Below, piece by piece: positions 62,890 through 64,000 of a DNA stretch of 64,000 nt (the first letter of the stretch is position 1; every line of letters begins with the position of its first letter). The notes beneath the pieces were generated by a model. That model did not search any database, was not told the DNA's origin, and saw only the letters and a program-made list of their open reading frames with translations. Location: assembly GCF_029360585.1 (NCBI RefSeq), contig NZ_JAQZSJ010000006.1, positions 124,001 through 188,000 on the forward strand, given 5' to 3'. The stretch comes from Cohnella caldifontis. GTDB lineage: Bacteria; Bacillota; Bacilli; Paenibacillales; Paenibacillaceae. The position numbers were made by a program, and so were the translations under genes.

Positions 62890-63017
62890 GCTTGATCCTC
62901 TCCCTTCCGGAATCTAGCACCATGGTACGCTTTTCCTTGGCCGATTTCAAATGCGCGCCGGCAGCGGTCCGATCGTAAAGCGGCACTCACCTATCAGACC
63001 GACCGACTGGTTCGAGC

Positions 63018-63260
63018 CGATGTACGGAAATATCGGACAACGACCGGAAATTTCCATAAAAAGAGGGCGGATGTACGATAAAGTCGGACAACGGCGGCTC
63101 GTTTGTGAGATTTCGAGCGGGATGTACGATAAAGTCGGACAACGGCGGCTCGTTCGTGAGATTTCGAGCGGGATGTACGATAAATTCGGACAACGGCGGT
63201 ACGTTTGAAAGACTTCGATCGAGATGCACGATGAAATCGTTCAACGGAGAGCTCGGGAGG
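63018..63260. repeat. Tandem repeat of 51-bp units in an intergenic gap
   Basis: Units start at about 63018 (diverged), 63071, 63122, 63173 and 63224 (diverged, partial). The two central units are identical but for one base and read ATGTACGATAAAGTCGGACA then ACGGCGGCTCGTT. Each has an imperfect stem, TGTACGA with TCGGACA, around 5 bases. Fifty-one is a multiple of three, so frames stay open on both strands and give 17-residue protein repeats, but neither frame has a ribosome site or extends into unique sequence, so I read it as non-coding. The rest of 62890-63311 shows no gene. Confidence 0.85.
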
Positions 63261-63311
63261 TTGCTTTTTTGCGAGGCAATGCCATAAACCGACGGTCCAG
63301 CCGGGTTTCTC

Positions 63312-64000
63312 CTAATCTCGCATCGCGGCGATCCGTTCCGCCAAATTGCGCGCAGCCCATTCCAAATGTCCGCCCTCGAAGCCCCGGTACGCGCATTCGA
63401 TCCGCAGGACAAGCGCGAGGTGCAGATCGTAAAGCTTGCGGCGTTCCGCGTTTTCCGGCGCGCGAGGGTCCAAGCCGTACGCCTCCCAGAACGCTTCCGA
63501 CTGGCTAAAACTGCTGAAGTGGTACTCCATCAGCGGATCGCCCCAAAGCGCCCTTTCGGCGTCGAATAACCCCGTCAACGTTCCGTCCTCGCGGACCATG
63601 ACGTTGCCGTCCCATAAGTCCCAATACACCAGCCGCGGTTCCGTGACCGCGTCCAGCAGGGGAAGCCGATCTTCCACCAAACGCCAGACCGTGTCATACG
63701 GCAGCTCCACGCCGGCTTCCCGACCGTCCTCGAACAGCCAGCGCACCATCATCCGGAACGCATCCTTCCATTTGGCGTGCCCGTGCTCGGGCAACGCGAT
63801 ATACCCGAACCATTCGCCGCGGATTTCGTTGATGCGCCGGTTGCAGCGCCCGATCGCCGAATCCGCTTCCGCGATCCGTTCGGGGGGAAGCCGTTCCTTC
63901 AGCCGATTGTAGGTTACGCCCTCGAGCTTCTCCATCACGATCAGGTCGCAATCCAGAACCTCGCGGGCGAACTCCTCATGGTACAGCCGAGGAACGGGAA
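63312..64000 (-). CDS. Aminoglycoside/choline-kinase-like phosphotransferase (N-terminus cut by window edge)
   Basis: The frame stays open to the end of the window, so the N-terminal ATP-binding lobe lies outside; 229 codons are visible. The C-terminal lobe of the APH family is recognisable: LVYWDLWDGNVMV is the catalytic loop (the usual HGDxxxxN, here with Tyr-Trp in place of His-Gly but with Asp and Asn kept), and GLFDAERALWGDP supplies the metal-binding Asp. Downstream FSQSEAFWEAYGL is typical of small-molecule kinases. The substrate is unknown and antibiotic resistance is not implied. The YWD change is unusual but seen in some members. Confidence 0.82.
   Translation of the reverse strand, partial: PVPRLYHEEFAREVLDCDLIVMEKLEGVTYNRLKERLPPERIAEADSAIGRCNRRINEIRGEWFGYIALPEHGHAKWKDAFRMMVRWLFEDGREAGVELPYDTVWRLVEDRLPLLDAVTEPRLVYWDLWDGNVMVREDGTLTGLFDAERALWGDPLMEYHFSSFSQSEAFWEAYGLDPRAPENAERRKLYDLHLALVLRIECAYRGFEGGHLEWAARNLAERIAAMRD

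Noticed and set aside
62951-63412. Small proteins with 17-residue repeats on both strands
   Set aside because: The frames follow from the 51-base period; there is no ribosome site, and both strands look equally open, so they are by-products of the repeat.

Overview
The window is bacterial chromosome, most likely from a high-GC member of the Paenibacillaceae such as Cohnella or Paenibacillus. That call is an inference from several things seen together: strong purine-rich Shine-Dalgarno sites, frequent GTG and TTG starts, lipoprotein sugar-binding proteins with serine- and alanine-rich linkers, paired YesM/YesN regulators, and many carbohydrate ABC cassettes without their own ATPase. I saw no rRNA, tRNA, phage, transposase or CRISPR. 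Almost everything is a self-contained carbohydrate uptake or breakdown module beside its own regulator.

Layout. 1-4.0 kb: a truncated sugar-binding lipoprotein and a YesM/YesN two-component pair (minus). 4.2-6.5 kb: a shikimate kinase with a disturbed 5' end, a methyltransferase and an AraC regulator. 6.6-15.1 kb: alpha-xylosidase (GH31), a 1.7-kb gene-free stretch holding 24 tandem 50-bp repeats, alpha-L-fucosidase (GH29), beta-galactosidase (GH42) and an AraC regulator. The three enzymes suit side-chain removal from fucosylated xyloglucan fragments. 15.2-19.1 kb: an acyltransferase and a convergent NarL-type regulator and histidine kinase. 19.2-27.3 kb: a chvE-mmsA-mmsB monosaccharide importer behind a membrane-anchored sugar-binding protein, YesM-type kinase and YesN-type regulator, resembling the XylFII-LytS-YesN xylose-sensing systems. 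27.6-31.9 kb: sugar-binding protein, two permeases and a GH105 enzyme for unsaturated pectic fragments.

31.9-38.5 kb: an ABC importer, DeoR regulator and two cytoplasmic phosphoesterases, which suggests uptake of an intact phosphate ester. 38.8-42.1 kb: alpha-galactosidase (GH36) with a LacI repressor. 42.3-43.9 kb: an NlpC/P60 hydrolase and two small membrane proteins. 44.0-55.5 kb: a large polyol or sugar-phosphate locus. One strand carries an aldolase, Gfo/Idh/MocA oxidoreductase, PfkB kinase and DeoR regulator. The other carries a mannitol-type PTS IICB, TIM-barrel isomerase, SIS isomerase, BglG/MtlR-type regulator and zinc dehydrogenase. 55.6-60.0 kb: a polyol ABC importer with a sorbitol-type dehydrogenase. 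60.2-64 kb: a DUF985 cupin, a hypothetical protein, an aldo/keto reductase, a second tandem repeat (51 bp) and a truncated phosphotransferase.

Most unexplained are the intergenic repeats. The 50-bp family forms a perfectly registered array, has degenerate relatives at both edges and a solitary copy 51 kb away, and keeps a dyad-symmetric core while the core sequence changes. Three ABC operons share a strong hairpin just after the binding-protein gene, probably to set binding-protein to permease stoichiometry.
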